Shown: positions 11,201 to 24,157 of the stretch, piece by piece
Numbering within the stretch: position 1 is the stretch's first letter
How the letters are laid out: every line of letters starts with the position of its first letter
NCBI RefSeq assembly: GCF_901709675.1
Contig: NC_051097.1
Location: 5,001-69,000 of the forward strand
Direction: 5' to 3'
Length of the DNA: 64,000 bases
From: Syngnathus acus
Taxonomy: Eukaryota; Chordata; Actinopteri; Syngnathiformes; Syngnathidae
Translations under genes and position numbers: made by a program
The notes under the pieces: generated by a model
Databases searched by the model: none
Told to the model about the DNA's origin: nothing
Seen by the model: only the letters and a program-made list of their open reading frames with translations

Positions 11201-14200
11201 CTTGGGGGCTTCAGAGTGCCCAGTTTATCACTGCGCATGCAGAAATGACCACCTGCAACGTTTGGTTTATGTTTTATAAGCATTTTTAGTTTTATTGCTT
11301 AAATCGCATTTTCTCGACGAGCTGAGCACGTTTTCTGGATGGTGCCTCTCCCGTCACTCTGGTTAGGTTGGCAAAGTAAAAAGCGCTCTTGGGTGCTTCA
11401 GAGTGCCGAGTTTATCACTGCTCATGAAGAAATGACCACCTGCAACGTTTGGTTTATTTTTTATGAGCATTTTTAATTGTATTGCTTAGAGCGCATTTTC
11501 TCGACGAGCTGAGCACGTTTTCTAGTAAAAAGCGCTCTTGGGTGCTTCAGAGTGCCGAGTTTATCACTGCGCATGAAGAAATGACCACCTGCAACGTTTG
11601 GTTTATGTTTTATAAGCATTTTTAATTTTATTGCTTAAATCGCATTTTCTCGACGAGCTGAGCACGTTTTCTGGATGGTGGCTCTCCCGTCACTCTGGTT
11701 AGGTTGGCATAGTAAAAAGCGCTCTTGGGGGCTTGAGAGTGCCGAGTTTATCACTGCGCATGCAGAAATGACCACCTGCAACGTTTGGTTTATGTTTTAT
11801 AAGCATTTTTAGTTTTATTGCTTAAATCGCATTTTCTCGACGAGCTGAGCACGTTTTCTGGATGGTGCCTCTCCCGTCACTCTGGTTAGGTTGGCAAAGT
11901 AAAAAGTGCTCTTGGGTGCTTCAGAGTGCCGAGTTTATCACTGCGCATGAAGAAATGACCACCTGCAACGTTTGGTTTATGTTTTATAAGCATTTTTAAT
12001 TGTATTGCTTAGAGCGCATGTTCTCGACGAGCTGAGCACGTTTTCTCGTAAAAAGCGCTCTTGGGTGCTTCAGAGTGCCGAGTTTATCACTGCGCATGCA
12101 GAAATGACCACCTGCAACGTTTGGTTTATGTTTTATAAGCATTTTTTGTTTTATTGCTTAAATCGCATTTTCTCGACGAGCTGAGCACGTTTTCTGGATG
12201 GTGGCTCTCCCGTCACTCTGGTTAGGTTGGCATAGTAAAAAGTGCTCTTGGGGGCTCCAGAGTGCCCAGTTTATCACTGCGCATGCAGAAATGACCACCT
12301 GCAACGTTTGGTTTATGTTTTATAAGCATTTTTAGTTTTATTGCTTAAATCGCATTTTCTCGATGAGCTGAGCACGTTTTCTGGATGGTGCCTCTCCCGT
12401 CACTCTGGTTAGGTTGGCAAAGTAAAAAGCGCTCTTGGGTGCTTCAGAGTGCCGAGTTTATCACTGCACATGAAGAAATGACCACCTGCAACGTTTGTTT
12501 TATTTTTTATGAGCATTTTTAATTGTATTGCTTAGAGCGCATTTTCTCGACGAGCTGAGCACGTTTTCTAGTAAAAAGCGCTCTTGGGTGCTTCAGAGTG
12601 CCGAGTTTATCACTGCGCATGAAGAAATGACCACCTGCAACGTTTGGTTTATGTTTTATAAGCATTTTTAATTTTATTGCTTAAATCGCATTTTCTCGAT
12701 GAGCTGAGCACGTTTTCTGGATGGTGCCTCTCCCGTCACTCTGGTTAGGTTGGCAAAGTAAAAAGCGCTCTTGGGTGCTTTAGAGTGCCGGGTTTATCAC
12801 TGCGCATGCAGAAATGACCACCTGCAACGTTTGGTTTATGTTTTATAAGCATTTTTTGTTTTATTGCTTAAATCGCATTTTCTCGACGAGCTGAGCACGT
12901 TTTCTGGATGGTGCCTCTCCCGTCACTCTGGTTAGGTTGGCAAAGTAAAAAGTGCTCTTGGGGGCTTCAGAGTGCCCAGTTTATCACTGCGCATGCAGAA
13001 ATAACCACCTGCAACGTTTGGTTTATGTTTTATAAGCATTTTTAATTGTATTGCTTAGAGCGCATTTTCTCGACGAGCTGAGCACGTTTTCTAGTAAAAA
13101 GCGCTCTTGGGTGCTTCAGAGTGCCGAGTTTATCACTGCGCATGCAGAAATCACCACCTGCAACGTTTGGTTTATGTTTTATAAGCATTTTTTGTTTTAT
13201 TGCTTAAATCGCATTTTCTCGACGAGCTGAGCACGTTTTCTGGATGGTGCCTCTCCCGTCACTCTGGTTAGGTTGGCATAGTAAAAAGTGCTCTTGGGGG
13301 CTTCAGAGTGCCCAGTTTATCACTGCGCATGCAGAAATGACCACCTGCAACGTTTGGTTTATGTTTTATAAGCATTTTTAGTTTTATTGCTTAAATCGCA
13401 TTTTCTCGATGAGCTGAGCACGTTTTCTGGATGGTGCCTCTCCCGTCACTCTGGTTAGGTTGGCAAAGTAAAAAGCGCTCTTGGGTGCTTCAGAGTGCCG
13501 AGTTTATCACTGCACATGAAGAAATGACCACCTGCAACGTTTGGTTTATGTTTTATGAGCATTTTTAATTGTATTGCTTAGAGCGCATTTTCTCGACGAG
13601 CTGAGCACGTTTTCTAGTTAAAAGCGCTCTTGGGTGCTTCAGAGTGCCGAGTTTATCACTGCGCATGAAGAAATGACCACCTGCAACGTTTGGTTTATGT
13701 TTTATAAGCATTTTTAATTTTATTGCTTAAATCGCATTTTCTCGACGAGCTGAGCACGTTTTCTGGATGGTGCCTCTCCCGTCACTCTGGTTAGGTTGGC
13801 ATAGTAAAAAGTGCTCTTGGGGGCTTCAGAGTGCCCAGTTTATCACTGCGCATGCAGAAATGACCACCTGCAACGTTTGGTTTATGTTTTATAAGCATTT
13901 TTAGTTTTATTGCTTAAATCGCATTTTCTCGACGAGCTGAGCACGTTTTCTGGATGGTGCCTCTCCCGTCACTCTGGTTAGGTTGGCAAAGTAAAAAGCG
14001 CTCTTGGGTGCTTCAGAGTGCCGAGTTTATCACTGCACATGAAGAAATGACCACCTGCAACGTTTGGTTTATGTTTTATGAGCATTTTTAATTGTATTGC
14101 TTAGAGCGCATTTTCTCGACGAGCTGAGCACGTTTTCTAGTTAAAAGCGCTCTTGGGTGCTTCAGAGTGCCGAGTTTATCACTGCGCATGAAGAAATGAC

Positions 14201-15400
14201 CACCTGCAACGTTTGGTTTATGTTTTATAAGCATTTTTAATTTTATTGCTTAAATCGCATTTTCTCGACGAGCTGAGCACGTTTTCTGGATGGTGGCTCT
14301 CCCGTCACTCTGGTTAGGTTGGCATAGTAAAAAGCGCTCTTGAGGGCTTCAGAGTGCCGAGTTTATCACTGCGCATGAAGAAATGACCACCTGCAACGTT
14401 TGGTTTATGTTTTATAAGCATTTTTAGTTTTATTGCTTAAATCGCATTTTCTCGACGAGCTGAGCACGTTTTCTGGATGGTGCCTCTCCCGTCACTCTGG
14501 TTAGGTTGGCAAAGTAAAAAGTGCTCTTGGGTGCTTCAGAGTGCCGAGTTTATCACTGCGCATGAAGAAATGACCACCTGCAACGTTTGGTTTATGTTTT
14601 ATAAGCATTTTTAATTGTATTGCTTAGAGCGCATTTTCTCGACGAGCTGAGCACGTTTTCTAGTAAAAAGCGCTCTTGGGTGCTTCAGAGTGCCGAGTTT
14701 ATCACTGCGCATGCAGAAATGACCATCTGCAACGTTTGGTTTATGTTTTATAAGCATTTTTAATTTTATTGCTTAGATCGCATTTTCTCGACGAGCTGAG
14801 CACGTTTTCTGGATGGTGCCTCTCCCGTCACTCGGCTTAGGTTGGCATAGTAAAAAGCGCTCTTGGGGGCTTCAGAGTGCCGAGTTTATCACTGCGCATG
14901 AAGAAATGACCACCTGCAACGTTTGGTTTATGTTTTATAAGCATTTTTAGTTTTATTGCTTAAATCGCATTTTCTCGACGAGCTGAGCACGTTTTCTGGA
15001 TGGTGCCTCTCCCGTCACTCTGGTTAGGTTGGCATAGTAAAAAGTGCTCTTGGGGGCTTCAGAGTGCCCAGTTTATCACTGCGCATGCAGAAATGACCAC
15101 CTGCAACGTTTGGTTTATGTTTTATAAGCATTTTTAGTTTTATTGCTTAAATCGCATTTTCTCGACGAGCTGAGCACGTTTTCTGGATGGTGCCTCTCCC
15201 GTCACTCTGGTTAGGTTGGCAAAGTAAAAAGCGCTCTTGGGTGCTTCAGAGTTTATCACTGCGCATGAAGAAATGACCACCTGCAACGTTTGGTTTATGT
15301 TTTATAAGCATTTTTAATTGTATTGCTTAGAGTGCATTTTCTCCACGAGCTGAGCACGTTTTCTAGTAAAAAGCGCTCTTGGGTGCTTCAGAGTGCCGAG

Positions 15401-16409
15401 TTGAGTGCGTGGTTTAGCGTCCGCGCCCGGTCCCTTATGGAACCTATTTGGCCCGCGGACCGGCTGGCGGGGCTTCCGTGAAAGCCTATCCGCCTTCCGA
15501 GCGCTCTTGCCGGGCGTGGGTTAGCGGCCGCGCCCGGTCACTTACGGGACCCTATTTGGCCCGCGGACCGGCCGGCGGGGGCTCCGTGAAAGCCTATCCG
15601 CCCTCCGAGCGCTCCTGCCGGGCGTGGGTTAGCGGCCGCGCACGGTACTTTATGGGACCCTAATTGGCCCGCGGACTGGCCTGCGGTACCTCCGTGAAAG
15701 CATGTCCGCCCTCCGAGCGCTCCTGCCGGGCGTGGGTTAGCGGCCGCGCACGGTACTTTATGAAACCCTAATTGGCCCGCGGACCGGCCGGCGGGGGATC
15801 CGTGAAATCCTATCCGCCCTCCGAGCACTCCTGCCGGGCGTGAGTTAGAGACCGCGCCCGGTCACTTACGGGACCCTAATTGGCCCGCGGACCGGCCGGC
15901 GGGACGTCCGTGAATGCCTATCCGCCCTCCGAGCACTCCTGCCGGGCTTGAGTAAGAGACCGCGCCCGGTCACTTACGGGACCCTAATTGGCCCGCGGAC
16001 CGGCCGGCGGAACGTCCGTGAATGCCTATCCGCCCTCCGAGCACTCCTGCCGGGCTTGAGTAAGAGACCGCGCCCGGTCACTTATGGGACCCTATTTGGC
16101 CCGCGGACCGTCCGGCGGGACTTCCGTGAATGCCTATTCGCCCTCCGAGCACTCCTGCCGGGCGTGAGTTAGAGACCGCGCCCGGTCACTTATGGGACCC
16201 TATTTGGCCCGCGGACCAGCCTGCGGGTCATCCGTGAAAGCCTATCCGCCTTCCGAGCTCTCATTCCGGGCGTGGGTTAGCGTCCGCGACTGGTCCCTTA
16301 TGGAACCCTATTTGGCCCGCGGACCTAATGGCGGGACTTCCGTGAAAGCCTATCCGCCTTCCGAGCGCTCTTGCCGGGCGTGAGTTAGCGTCCGCGCCCG
16401 GTCGGCTCA
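15401..16409 (+). repeat. GC-rich 108-bp repeat block 3 (9 units)
   Basis: Nine anchors from 15450 to 16314 are each spaced exactly 108 bp. The length of 1009 bp is 9x108+37, and the junctions match blocks 1 and 2. Inner units (for example GAGTTAGAGACCGCG types) are more diverged than the outer ones, consistent with internal expansion by unequal exchange. No indel has accumulated in any unit. Confidence 0.95.
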
Positions 16410-17576
16410 CGTCACTCTGGTTAAGTTGGCATAGTAAAAAGCGCTCTTGGGTGCTTCAGAGTGCCGAGTTTATCACTGCGCATGAAGAAATGACAACCTG
16501 CAACGTTTGGTTTATGTTTTATAAGCATTTTTAGTTTTATTGCTTAAATCGCATTTTCTCGACGAGCTGAGCACGTTTTCTGGATGGTGCCTCTCCCGTC
16601 ACTCTGGTTAGGTTGGCATAGTAAAAAGCGCTCTTGGGGGCTTCAGAGTGCCGAGTTTATCACTGCGCATGAAGAAATGACCACCTGCAACGTTTGGTTT
16701 ATGTTTTATAAGCATTTTTAGTTTTATTGCTTAAATCGCATTTTCTCGACGAGCTGAGCACGTTTTCTGGATGGTGCCTCTCCCGTCACTCTGGTTAGGT
16801 TGGCATAGTAAAAAGTGCTCTTGGGGGCTTCAGAGTGCCCAGTTTATCACTGCGCATGCAGAAATGACCACCTGCAACGTTTGGTTTATGTTTTATAAGC
16901 ATTTTTAGTTTTATTGCTCAAATCGCATTTTCTCGACGAGCTGAGCACGTTTTCTGGATGGTGCCTCTCCCGTCACTCTGGTTATGTTGGCAAAGTAAAA
17001 AGCGCTCTTGGGTGCTTCAGAGTGCCGAGTTTATCACTGCACATGAAGAAATGACCACCTGCAACGTTTGGTTTATATTTTATGAGCATTTTTAATTGTA
17101 TTGCTTAGAGCGCATTTTCTCGACGAGCTGAGCACGTTTTCTAGTCAAAAGCGCTCTTGGGTGCTTCAGAGTGCCGAGTTTATCACTGTGCATGAAGAAA
17201 TGACCACCTGCAACGTTTGGTTTATGTTTTATAAGCATTTTTAATTTTATTGCTTAAATCGCATTTTCTCGACGAGCTGAGCACGTTTTCTGGATGGTGG
17301 CTCTCCCGTCACTCTGGTTAGGTTGGCATAGTAAAAAGCGCTCTTGGGTGCTTCAGAGTGCCGAGTTTATCACTGCGCATGAAGAAATGACAACCTGCAA
17401 CGTTTGGTTTATGTTTTATAAGCATTTTTAGTTTTATTGCTTAAATCGCATTTTCTCGACGAGCTGAGCACGTTTTCTGGATGGTGCCTCTCCCGTCACT
17501 CTGGTTAGGTTGGCAAAGTAAAAAGTGCTCTTGGGTGCTTCAGAGTGCCGAGTTTATCACTGCGCATGAAGAAATG

Positions 17577-18332
17577 TGTTAGGTTTTTTCGCTGACCGAA
17601 CAAATTTCAAGAGAAGAGCAACAGCAAACAAACCACAAGTGAGACAGAATATTAAGTCTTTTCTCGCGAGGAGTGCAGTACAGATAGCTTCACAACAATC
17701 TCACTACACTAAATATCTGTATGCACTCCCGCTCTTTTTATTGGGATTTGCCCTACCCACAAATCGTGAGACAAAAGCCCCTAAAAGAGGAGGGGGAACG
17801 CATGTGGGCTTTGCCTCGTAAGGAAGAAATCACTAGGTGTTTACATACTGATAAGAACATGTGGGAAGAGGAATTTGAGTGGCCTGGATAGAGAAGAAAA
17901 CCTTTGACCTCTAGTCAAAACATAGCAAGGGATGCTTTACGACATTGTGTAGAATGGGACAAGCTAGGTTATTTATTACTGGATACATACATTCCGACAT
18001 AATCCTACGATTAAGATAGTTTGGAAAACCCTGACAATGATGGTCACTTGTAGGTTCATCTGAGGTGCAAGACAGCAATGAGGCATGTTGTTTAACAAAG
18101 TGGTCTTTGTTAGAAAGGAACTGTCTCGGTAGATGTCTTCTTTTTGCTGAGTTGTCAGCTGGTCCTGTCTGACCCAGCTGTAACCTCTCTCCTGACCCAG
18201 CCGTAACTTTTCTCTTCTGTGGTACATCATAAAAACAGCAAGGCCAAACAGCAAGCATATATTGCAGTAATACTGCGGTAAAGCATTGATTAGAGAACGC
18301 ATGATAACATATATATATACATTTTTCTAACA
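17577..18332 (-). repeat. ERV 3' LTR (756 bp)
   Basis: The plus strand begins TGTTAGG and ends TCTAACA, giving terminal inverted TGTTAG/CTAACA ends. The minus-strand poly(A) signal AATAAA lies at 17737-17742. The polypurine tract abuts its 18332 end. It reads the same as the partner LTR at 24910-25665 wherever I compared them, including the same stop-free frames on the minus strand. Confidence 0.95.
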
Positions 18333-18342
18333 ATTCCCTCCT
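18333..18342 (-). other. ERV polypurine tract
   Basis: On the minus strand the sequence AGGAGGGAAT directly precedes the TG of the 3' LTR. This is the standard position for the primer of plus-strand DNA synthesis. Confidence 0.75.
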
Positions 18343-18472
18343 GTGTATCATAAGTTCTCAGAGACCATCTTATCACCTAAAAGCGGCCACTTCAAAAAGA
18401 TTTTCAGCCGTAGGATCACAAGTATGAGCACAAATAAGTTTACACCAAGAAAGGATAAACGTTGCGATATTA

Positions 18473-19027
18473 TCATTCGGAAACACCCAGATCTGGGAAG
18501 AAGTCTGTAAACCCAAGTGCAAAAATTCCATCATCATCATCGTTATCATCAACATGCTGGCGTTCAGACATTAGGCATACCCCGGCCATCTTGTCTTCCA
18601 TGGGCGATATTGCTGTAGTGATGAGACGATTAAACAGAGCACGGAGACATGGAATACAACAACAACCACACAAGGTGAGTATAGCAGTAATTGAGGACAC
18701 AAGGGCTTTATACTTCCCAAAAGCAGTCATCCACTTGTTGTGCTCTTTCATCCTCGTTTTGAGGGATTGCAAGCTTGCAATCGCCTTCGTCAGGCTCCCA
18801 TCAGGGGCGGTGTCGTTCTGGATGAAGGTGCAGCATTGTTCTCTGAACATTGCGCAGACCCTTCCTTTCTCAGACACCAACATAACAAGAGCATTGCGGT
18901 TCTGGATTGACATTAGGGAAGGCGTGGCTAGCTGTCCGTGCACTGCCTCAAGTCCCGCTTGTGTCCGTTTGCGCAATTTCTGCATGTTGCAATGGTTGTA
19001 ATTTATCACGTCGACGTTTTTGTTCAT
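18473..19027 (-). pseudogene. ERV envelope transmembrane-subunit remnant
   Basis: A 184-codon open frame resembles the transmembrane subunit of gammaretrovirus-type envelopes, the part that drives membrane fusion. It shows the CX6CC motif (bases about 18829-18859) that in this class links surface and transmembrane subunits, preceded by the region corresponding to the immunosuppressive-domain position. A hydrophobic, cysteine-rich membrane anchor follows near the C-terminal third. Upstream, a frame ending at 19088 shows a surface-subunit-like end. Two stop codons near 19080-19087 separate the two parts, so no complete envelope can be made. The visible ATG is not the family's normal start. Confidence 0.8.
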
Positions 19028-19087
19028 CGTACACCACCAGCAAATGGAAGACTCCCATCCTGCTACAATTTGGTCAATTAATTCTTA

Positions 19088-19450
19088 TTAATCAGTAACT
19101 CCTCTGGGGACTCTGATTGCATCAATTTCAGTCAGATCATCGTCGACTCTCAAATTTAAAGACATTTTGTTTGTTTGTTTTTCCAGCTTTTTCCCAGATC
19201 TTGGCATGTTGATACATATACAATTTAGCTTGACTACATTCTCTGAAAGCAATGGCTTCTTTTTTCTTTTTTCAATGGATATTACTATATAGAATGCTCT
19301 GTCACACATTTCACAATCAGTAGATGTGACAGATGTCACACAATCTTTGGTCAATGGCAACGATACAACATAAAGAATCGGTCGCAAATCCATACATATG
19401 ACATATTCACTTTTTGTTTCTGTCTTTGCAGCTTGTTTTGCCATTAGCAA
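19088..19450 (-). pseudogene. ERV envelope surface-subunit remnant
   Basis: This open stretch of 120 codons lies immediately upstream of the transmembrane remnant on the same strand. Its end resembles the junction seen before the transmembrane subunit in related envelopes. The remainder is too diverged for me to assign domains. It is broken from the downstream part by stop codons. Confidence 0.5.
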
Positions 19451-20049
19451 TCAATTGTTTCGTTTTTCAGCAACTCTTATAGTTACCTGAAACAAATTAT
19501 CCACATTCGTTTTAGATATAATCATCCCATTCTTTAACATCTACAGCGGTTGTTGACAAAGTACACATATAAACATCATATTTTCATTGCAGTCCAGATC
19601 CGACACAGCAGATCATCCTGCAAAGGTCAAATTGATCTTTTAAATTGCTACAATGCCGCATTGTTTTTTTTGGGAGTGATCAATATAAGTTGTTCACTCA
19701 TCTCTCCCCTACTCATTATGACTTAGTTCCCACAAATACCATATTGCTGAAGTTAACAAAATGGCAACAAAGATAGCCACCTTACATGCAATAACGTCAT
19801 TGTTCCATTTTCTTGTTCCCGGCATTTCTCTAAGAGGTAAGGCTTCCTTTGGGTCACTTTTTCCGATTGAACGTTACCTCAAAAGAAATTACCCTTTTGT
19901 AATTTGCTAGGACCACCTCAACTGACCTTTCTGCTATTTTAATGGCAGTTGATGTAATTATCAATATTCAATGTGGCCCTTCCCCCTTGGAAGAACACCA
20001 GTGTTTCGTTTTCAATGCTCTTAATGAGAACGTGCTTTGTTCTTTTTGC

Positions 20050-20480
20050 CTTTAAAATATTAATTATAAATATAAAATGTAAATGCCAAATTTGAATCAT
20101 CCTTAGTATCCCACTTGGTTTTGAAACATGGTAATCTATATTGTCGCCCAAACAATTTTTCATACGGGGTTAAACCCACAGTACTTGTAATATTTATGTA
20201 CAGTTTGACCAGGTCTAAACATTTTGTCCATGATCTTCCACTTTTTTCCATGCACATTTTCACACTTTATACCAGTCCTGTCATGAGAATTAATTTCCGA
20301 AATCCCATATCTCGGTATTATTTCTTTACATAACGTTTTGTTTTCCACTGTTAAGGCATTCAGTGTTTTTGTTGAAGCCAATTCAAACCATTTTGAGAAT
20401 GCATCTATTATGACCAGGCATTATAACCCTGTGGATTGTGTTTAGCACATGTTAAACAAACTCTACAAAAATTTTGTTTT
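20050..20480 (-). pseudogene. ERV integrase remnant
   Basis: Minus-strand fragments in more than one frame match retroviral integrase, which inserts proviral DNA into the host. There is a CX2C-type zinc-finger end (about 20420-20450), the start of the catalytic core (DAFSKWFEL, about 20389-20412) and the C-terminal LTPYEKLFGR motif (near 20160). Stops and frameshifts separate them. The rest of pol was not recognised. Confidence 0.75.
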
Positions 20481-22544
20481 ATAAATGTTTTGAATATGAA
20501 TCAAATCCATATGTTGTATAAAGCTGAATGAACTGCCCCACTATCCCTCCTCTTGAGCCATGTGACACACACCATGGCTCAATATTGCTGCCCATTTATA
20601 TAGGCTTTTTGTAGGATAGGTCAGTCTTCTGGTCATTCATAGATACCATTCTCCACTCTTGCCCCTCTTTTCGTCCATAATCGAATTTCAGTCTATGGAC
20701 TTTGTCGCTGCACATCTTTAAAAACGTTTCAGTAATTTAATCTGCTTCTTGTGTGTACAAAATTTGAAGCGTCTTTTGCACTACAGCTATGCGGTTCCGT
20801 CCGCAAGCTTGTTACCTCTTGGCACCTTATCAGTCTCATGTGTGCCCTGCACACGTGCATATAGCTATTTTTCGTGGCAATTGGACTGCTTCCACAACTA
20901 GCTTAGTTGTAGTTCCTTGTAGTTTCCTTTCAATCATTCTCTCATTGTTTATCACAAGAATCTTAGCAATTTGAATGAAAATCAAAATGTATGTTTTATT
21001 TTACTCAATTGTATGATTTAGAGCATCCATATGTAGTAAAGTGTTGTATTACTACATATGATTTCATCTTCATTTAATTTGACACACCTTTCAAAATGCT
21101 TCTCAGTGTCCCAGTGCTCACATGCTTTGCGTGTGTAACTGGTTGTCTCAACCCGTGTTCCACATCCTAATCTTTTCTCCCTCAAGGTGTCAAACCAATT
21201 AAGATAAAAAGATAAAAACCAACAAAATAACCGCCAGTAAATTAATATAATAGTCAATTGTTGTTGTTTCTTAACTTTAACTAACTCAATCACTCTCTTA
21301 TTCTCAAATGTAAAAACTTGTGTAGTCTTGACACAACCAATCGACTATTTCTTCTAAATTTAGCTTTGAAATGTTGTTATTTAATAATTTTGCTTCATCC
21401 AATTCCAGAAAGCAAGTTCTTTCCATCTCTCAAATTTTGTTTCATCAGGGCTAGGCATTAATGCAGTGTGGACCAGTTTCTGCCCACAAAAAAATTGCTT
21501 GCCTTTCTTTTCTTCTTATTTTCACAAAATTGCTTTTGTTTTGCGGTGCAAATCAGATAGACTACAGTCTAGCAAATTCTTTTGTGCACCTACATTAGCC
21601 AATTTTAACACATAACACTGACAGCACACAGACAACACAAAAACAACAGAGACTCAGCTCACAAACAATACCAACAAACAACGCTGCGCCAACGTCATCC
21701 TCTGTTTTGACGTTTTGGTTATACTCCTTTTCTCATCAGTGCCTATTATCCTTCATGCAAATATTGTCACATCTTTCTTAAGCATCACCCTGCTTCAAAT
21801 ATTCAAACATTCTCTGAGAAACTCGCACTTTCCCTGCGTCGCCCGCAGCCATAGCACCCCTCGTGCGAGGGGGGGCGCAGCATCAATGTTGATTGGTCAC
21901 AGGCTGGCCATTTCCTGCAACAACCATGATGCCGGCCCACCGCCCACACGAGCATAGCAAAGGCCCACGCGCACAGCCCCGCCCCGCGACAACGCGCGAG
22001 CGCAGGCACGCTTATCAGTCTCACCCTCTCAAAGGGCAGGCCAGCTTTGCTGTTGCGCCCTTTGTCATGTTCACATTCGACATCTTTCAATGTCTTCTAC
22101 ACAACATTTGTTGTCTCATTTGTCCACACCCTCAGCTACGGCCCTCAAGCGAGGCCGCGCTGATGTCGTTTCATCATCTTCCTGCCTATGCAACAACAAG
22201 CTCTCTTTGGATTTTTCTTCACTTCCCTTATTCTTCAATTTTTCTTTCATAGAACACACATCTCACTCACACACACACTCATATACACACCCACTCATGA
22301 GGATCCTCTGCGCGCACACGCACACGCACACACACCAACACAAAAGGATGACGCACAACATACGTATAAGACCACATAGATCCCACTAAGAACACCTTTT
22401 TGCTCGTCTTACTTGTCAGATTTATTCTTTATTTTACTTCTAGAAGCTATTTGTAATTATTTTCCATTTATTTAGCCAATTTTAACTTCAGTGTTTCTTT
22501 ATCTTACTTTATCCCTTTAACACAAATATCTCCTGTATATTTAA
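20480..22544. other. degenerate ERV interior
   Basis: This stretch should hold most of pol, but I find no convincing protease, reverse transcriptase or RNase H motif. A GC-rich patch lies at about 21840-22030, and a CA-rich microsatellite (CACACA/CTCACACAC) at about 22250-22345. Confidence 0.45.
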
Positions 22545-23671
22545 GCTAATTTCTCTTTAGACTTAGACTTAGACTTAGACTTAGACTTAGACAGAACTTT
22601 ATTGTCATTTTGTCAACACTAGGTGTGTACAAAACGAAATTTCGTTGCATACGGCTTTCAGCAATGTAGAGGTATTTCGGCTGGTTGAAAAAAAAGTGAC
22701 ATTCTATATAAAAATATGAGATAAGATAATTATAAAGTACAAAGTGCAGCAGTGATAAAGTATGTGAACAGTGCAGGAGACAAAAACAGTATTTACAAGT
22801 GTGCAGAGGAATGCTACGTTTGAATGTTCAGCAGTCTGACGACAGCAGGGAAAAAACTATTGCAGAACCTGGCGGACCTGCAGCGGATGCTGCGAAACCT
22901 CTTCCCAGAGGGCAGCAGGGAGAACAGTCCATGGTGGGGGTGTGATGGGTCACTGATAATATTTCGGGCTCGGGACACGCAGCGCTGGGATGACAAGTCC
23001 TGAATGGAGGGAAGAGGAGCCCCGATGATCCTCTCTGCTGTACTCACCACTCTCCTCAGGTTCTTCCAATCGGAGGCGCTGCAACCTCCACACCACACCG
23101 AGAGACAGCTTGTCAGAATGCTCTCTATGGTGCTTCGGTAGAACGTCCTCATGATGGGTGGGGGCAGGTGGGCTCTCCTCATCCTCCGCAGGAAGTACAA
23201 GCGCTTCTGTGCCCTCTTGACCAGTGTTGTGGTGTTCACAGACCAGGTGAGGTCGTCTGTGATGTGGACTCCCAGGAATTTAGTGCTGCTGACCACCTCC
23301 ACAGCTGAGCTGTTGATGATCAGTGGAGCGTGGTGAGGCTGGTTCTTCCTGAAGTCGACGATGATCTCCTTCGTCTTCTCCACATTCAGGATCAGGCTAT
23401 TTTCTCTGCACCAGCCCACCAACTGCTCCACCTCCTCTCTGTAGTCCAGGTCGTTGTTGTCCCTGATGAGGCCCACCACCGTTGTGTCGTCTGCAAACTT
23501 CACGATGTGATTGGTGGTGAACCTGGGGGCGCAGTCGTGTGTCATCAGGGTGAACAGCAGGGGGCTCAGGACGCAGCCCTGAGGGGAGCCTGTGCTGAGG
23601 GTGATGACATCGGAGGTGTTCTGTCCGACCCGGACTGACTGAGGTCTGTTGGTGAGGAAGTCTAGCAGCCT
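22545..23671 (-). mobile_element. LINE family B fragment inside the ERV
   Basis: This 5'-truncated copy of the LINE at 38018-41274 ends in (GTCTAA)n repeats preceded by a shared 3' UTR. An open frame at 22814-23545 gives the C-terminal reverse transcriptase, starting just before the FADDT catalytic motif. It keeps CGA (Arg) at the site where the long copy has a TGA stop. The break at 23671 falls in LLDFLTNRP. A short TTTA occurs on both sides and may be the target duplication. Confidence 0.9.
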
Positions 23672-23752
23672 TTAATTTTGGCAGCCAGGTTCCCACTTCA
23701 TTACATGGAAACCTGATTTGATTTGGTTTTGGCCTAATCATAACTGTCTTTG

Positions 23753-24157
23753 TTAATTTGTGCAGTCACGTGCCATGTGACCGTTTTCTCCGCAATTCCA
23801 GCATTCTATTGGAGGTTGCACAACTCCTCTCCCTCGGCCTCTAAAGCCTCCTCTGTTAGACATTGCTCGCCCTCTCTGGCCTTTCTGTCCTCTGCCTGCA
23901 TTTTGGTAAAAAGTGTCACTATCCTGGTCTACCAGAAAAGTGTCTTTTGTAGCTTTCATTCGTTTTCGTTTTTGTTTGTCTATTACTACTTTTTCCGCAT
24001 GGAGGGCATGATTTATGTCTATGATCTTTAGTTTTGAATTTGTAGCATGTGATTTCTCTTCCCGCTCTTGTACTTCTTCTAGTTCTCCCTCAAATTTATA
24101 TTTTTTAACCCATTTATCGAAATCTTTTTTTAAGTCGGTCGGGATCCTGCCCTTCAA
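23753..24157 (-). pseudogene. ERV gag nucleocapsid remnant
   Basis: A 134-codon frame shows a charged, lysine/glutamate-rich region (possible capsid end), then RG-rich repeats (RGGFRGRGRG) and one CCHC zinc knuckle of the form CX2CX4HX4C near the C-terminus. The knuckle binds genomic RNA in retroviral Gag. Matrix and most of capsid are absent, so this is a remnant. It lies just downstream of the leader, as expected for gag. Confidence 0.85.

Larger units (their letters stand above)
3091..17576 (+). repeat. satellite array 1 (187/149-bp monomers)
   Basis: This is a head-to-tail satellite whose monomers start at CCGAGTTTATCACTGCGCAT. Long monomers (A) are 187 bp (starts at 3091, 3278, 3465, 3652). 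Short monomers (B) are 149 bp (4221 to 4370) and lack exactly 38 bp, the segment GGATGGTG...GTTGGCAT between TTTTCT and AGTAAAAAG. In the centre the order is A-A-B with a 523-bp period (starts 10360, 10509, 10696, 10883, 11032, 11219, 11406, 11555). The length allows roughly 75 monomers. Monomers differ by a few substitutions (GAGTTT versus CAGTTT, CATGAAG versus CATGCAG). A monomer near nucleosome length and a higher-order period are typical of centromeric satellites, but that role is inferred. No coding function is likely. Confidence 0.97.

Noticed and set aside
3091-17576. Regularly spaced repeats as a possible CRISPR array
   Set aside because: Units are contiguous satellite monomers of 149/187 bp without unique spacers, in a eukaryotic context.
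17911-18351. 146-codon minus-strand frame repeated at 25244-25678 as a duplicated gene
   Set aside because: Both lie entirely within the two LTRs of the ERV, so the duplication is the LTR itself and no protein family fits.
22245-22345. CA-rich run as a regulatory Z-DNA element
   Set aside because: It is an ordinary imperfect microsatellite in a decayed ERV; nothing supports a function.
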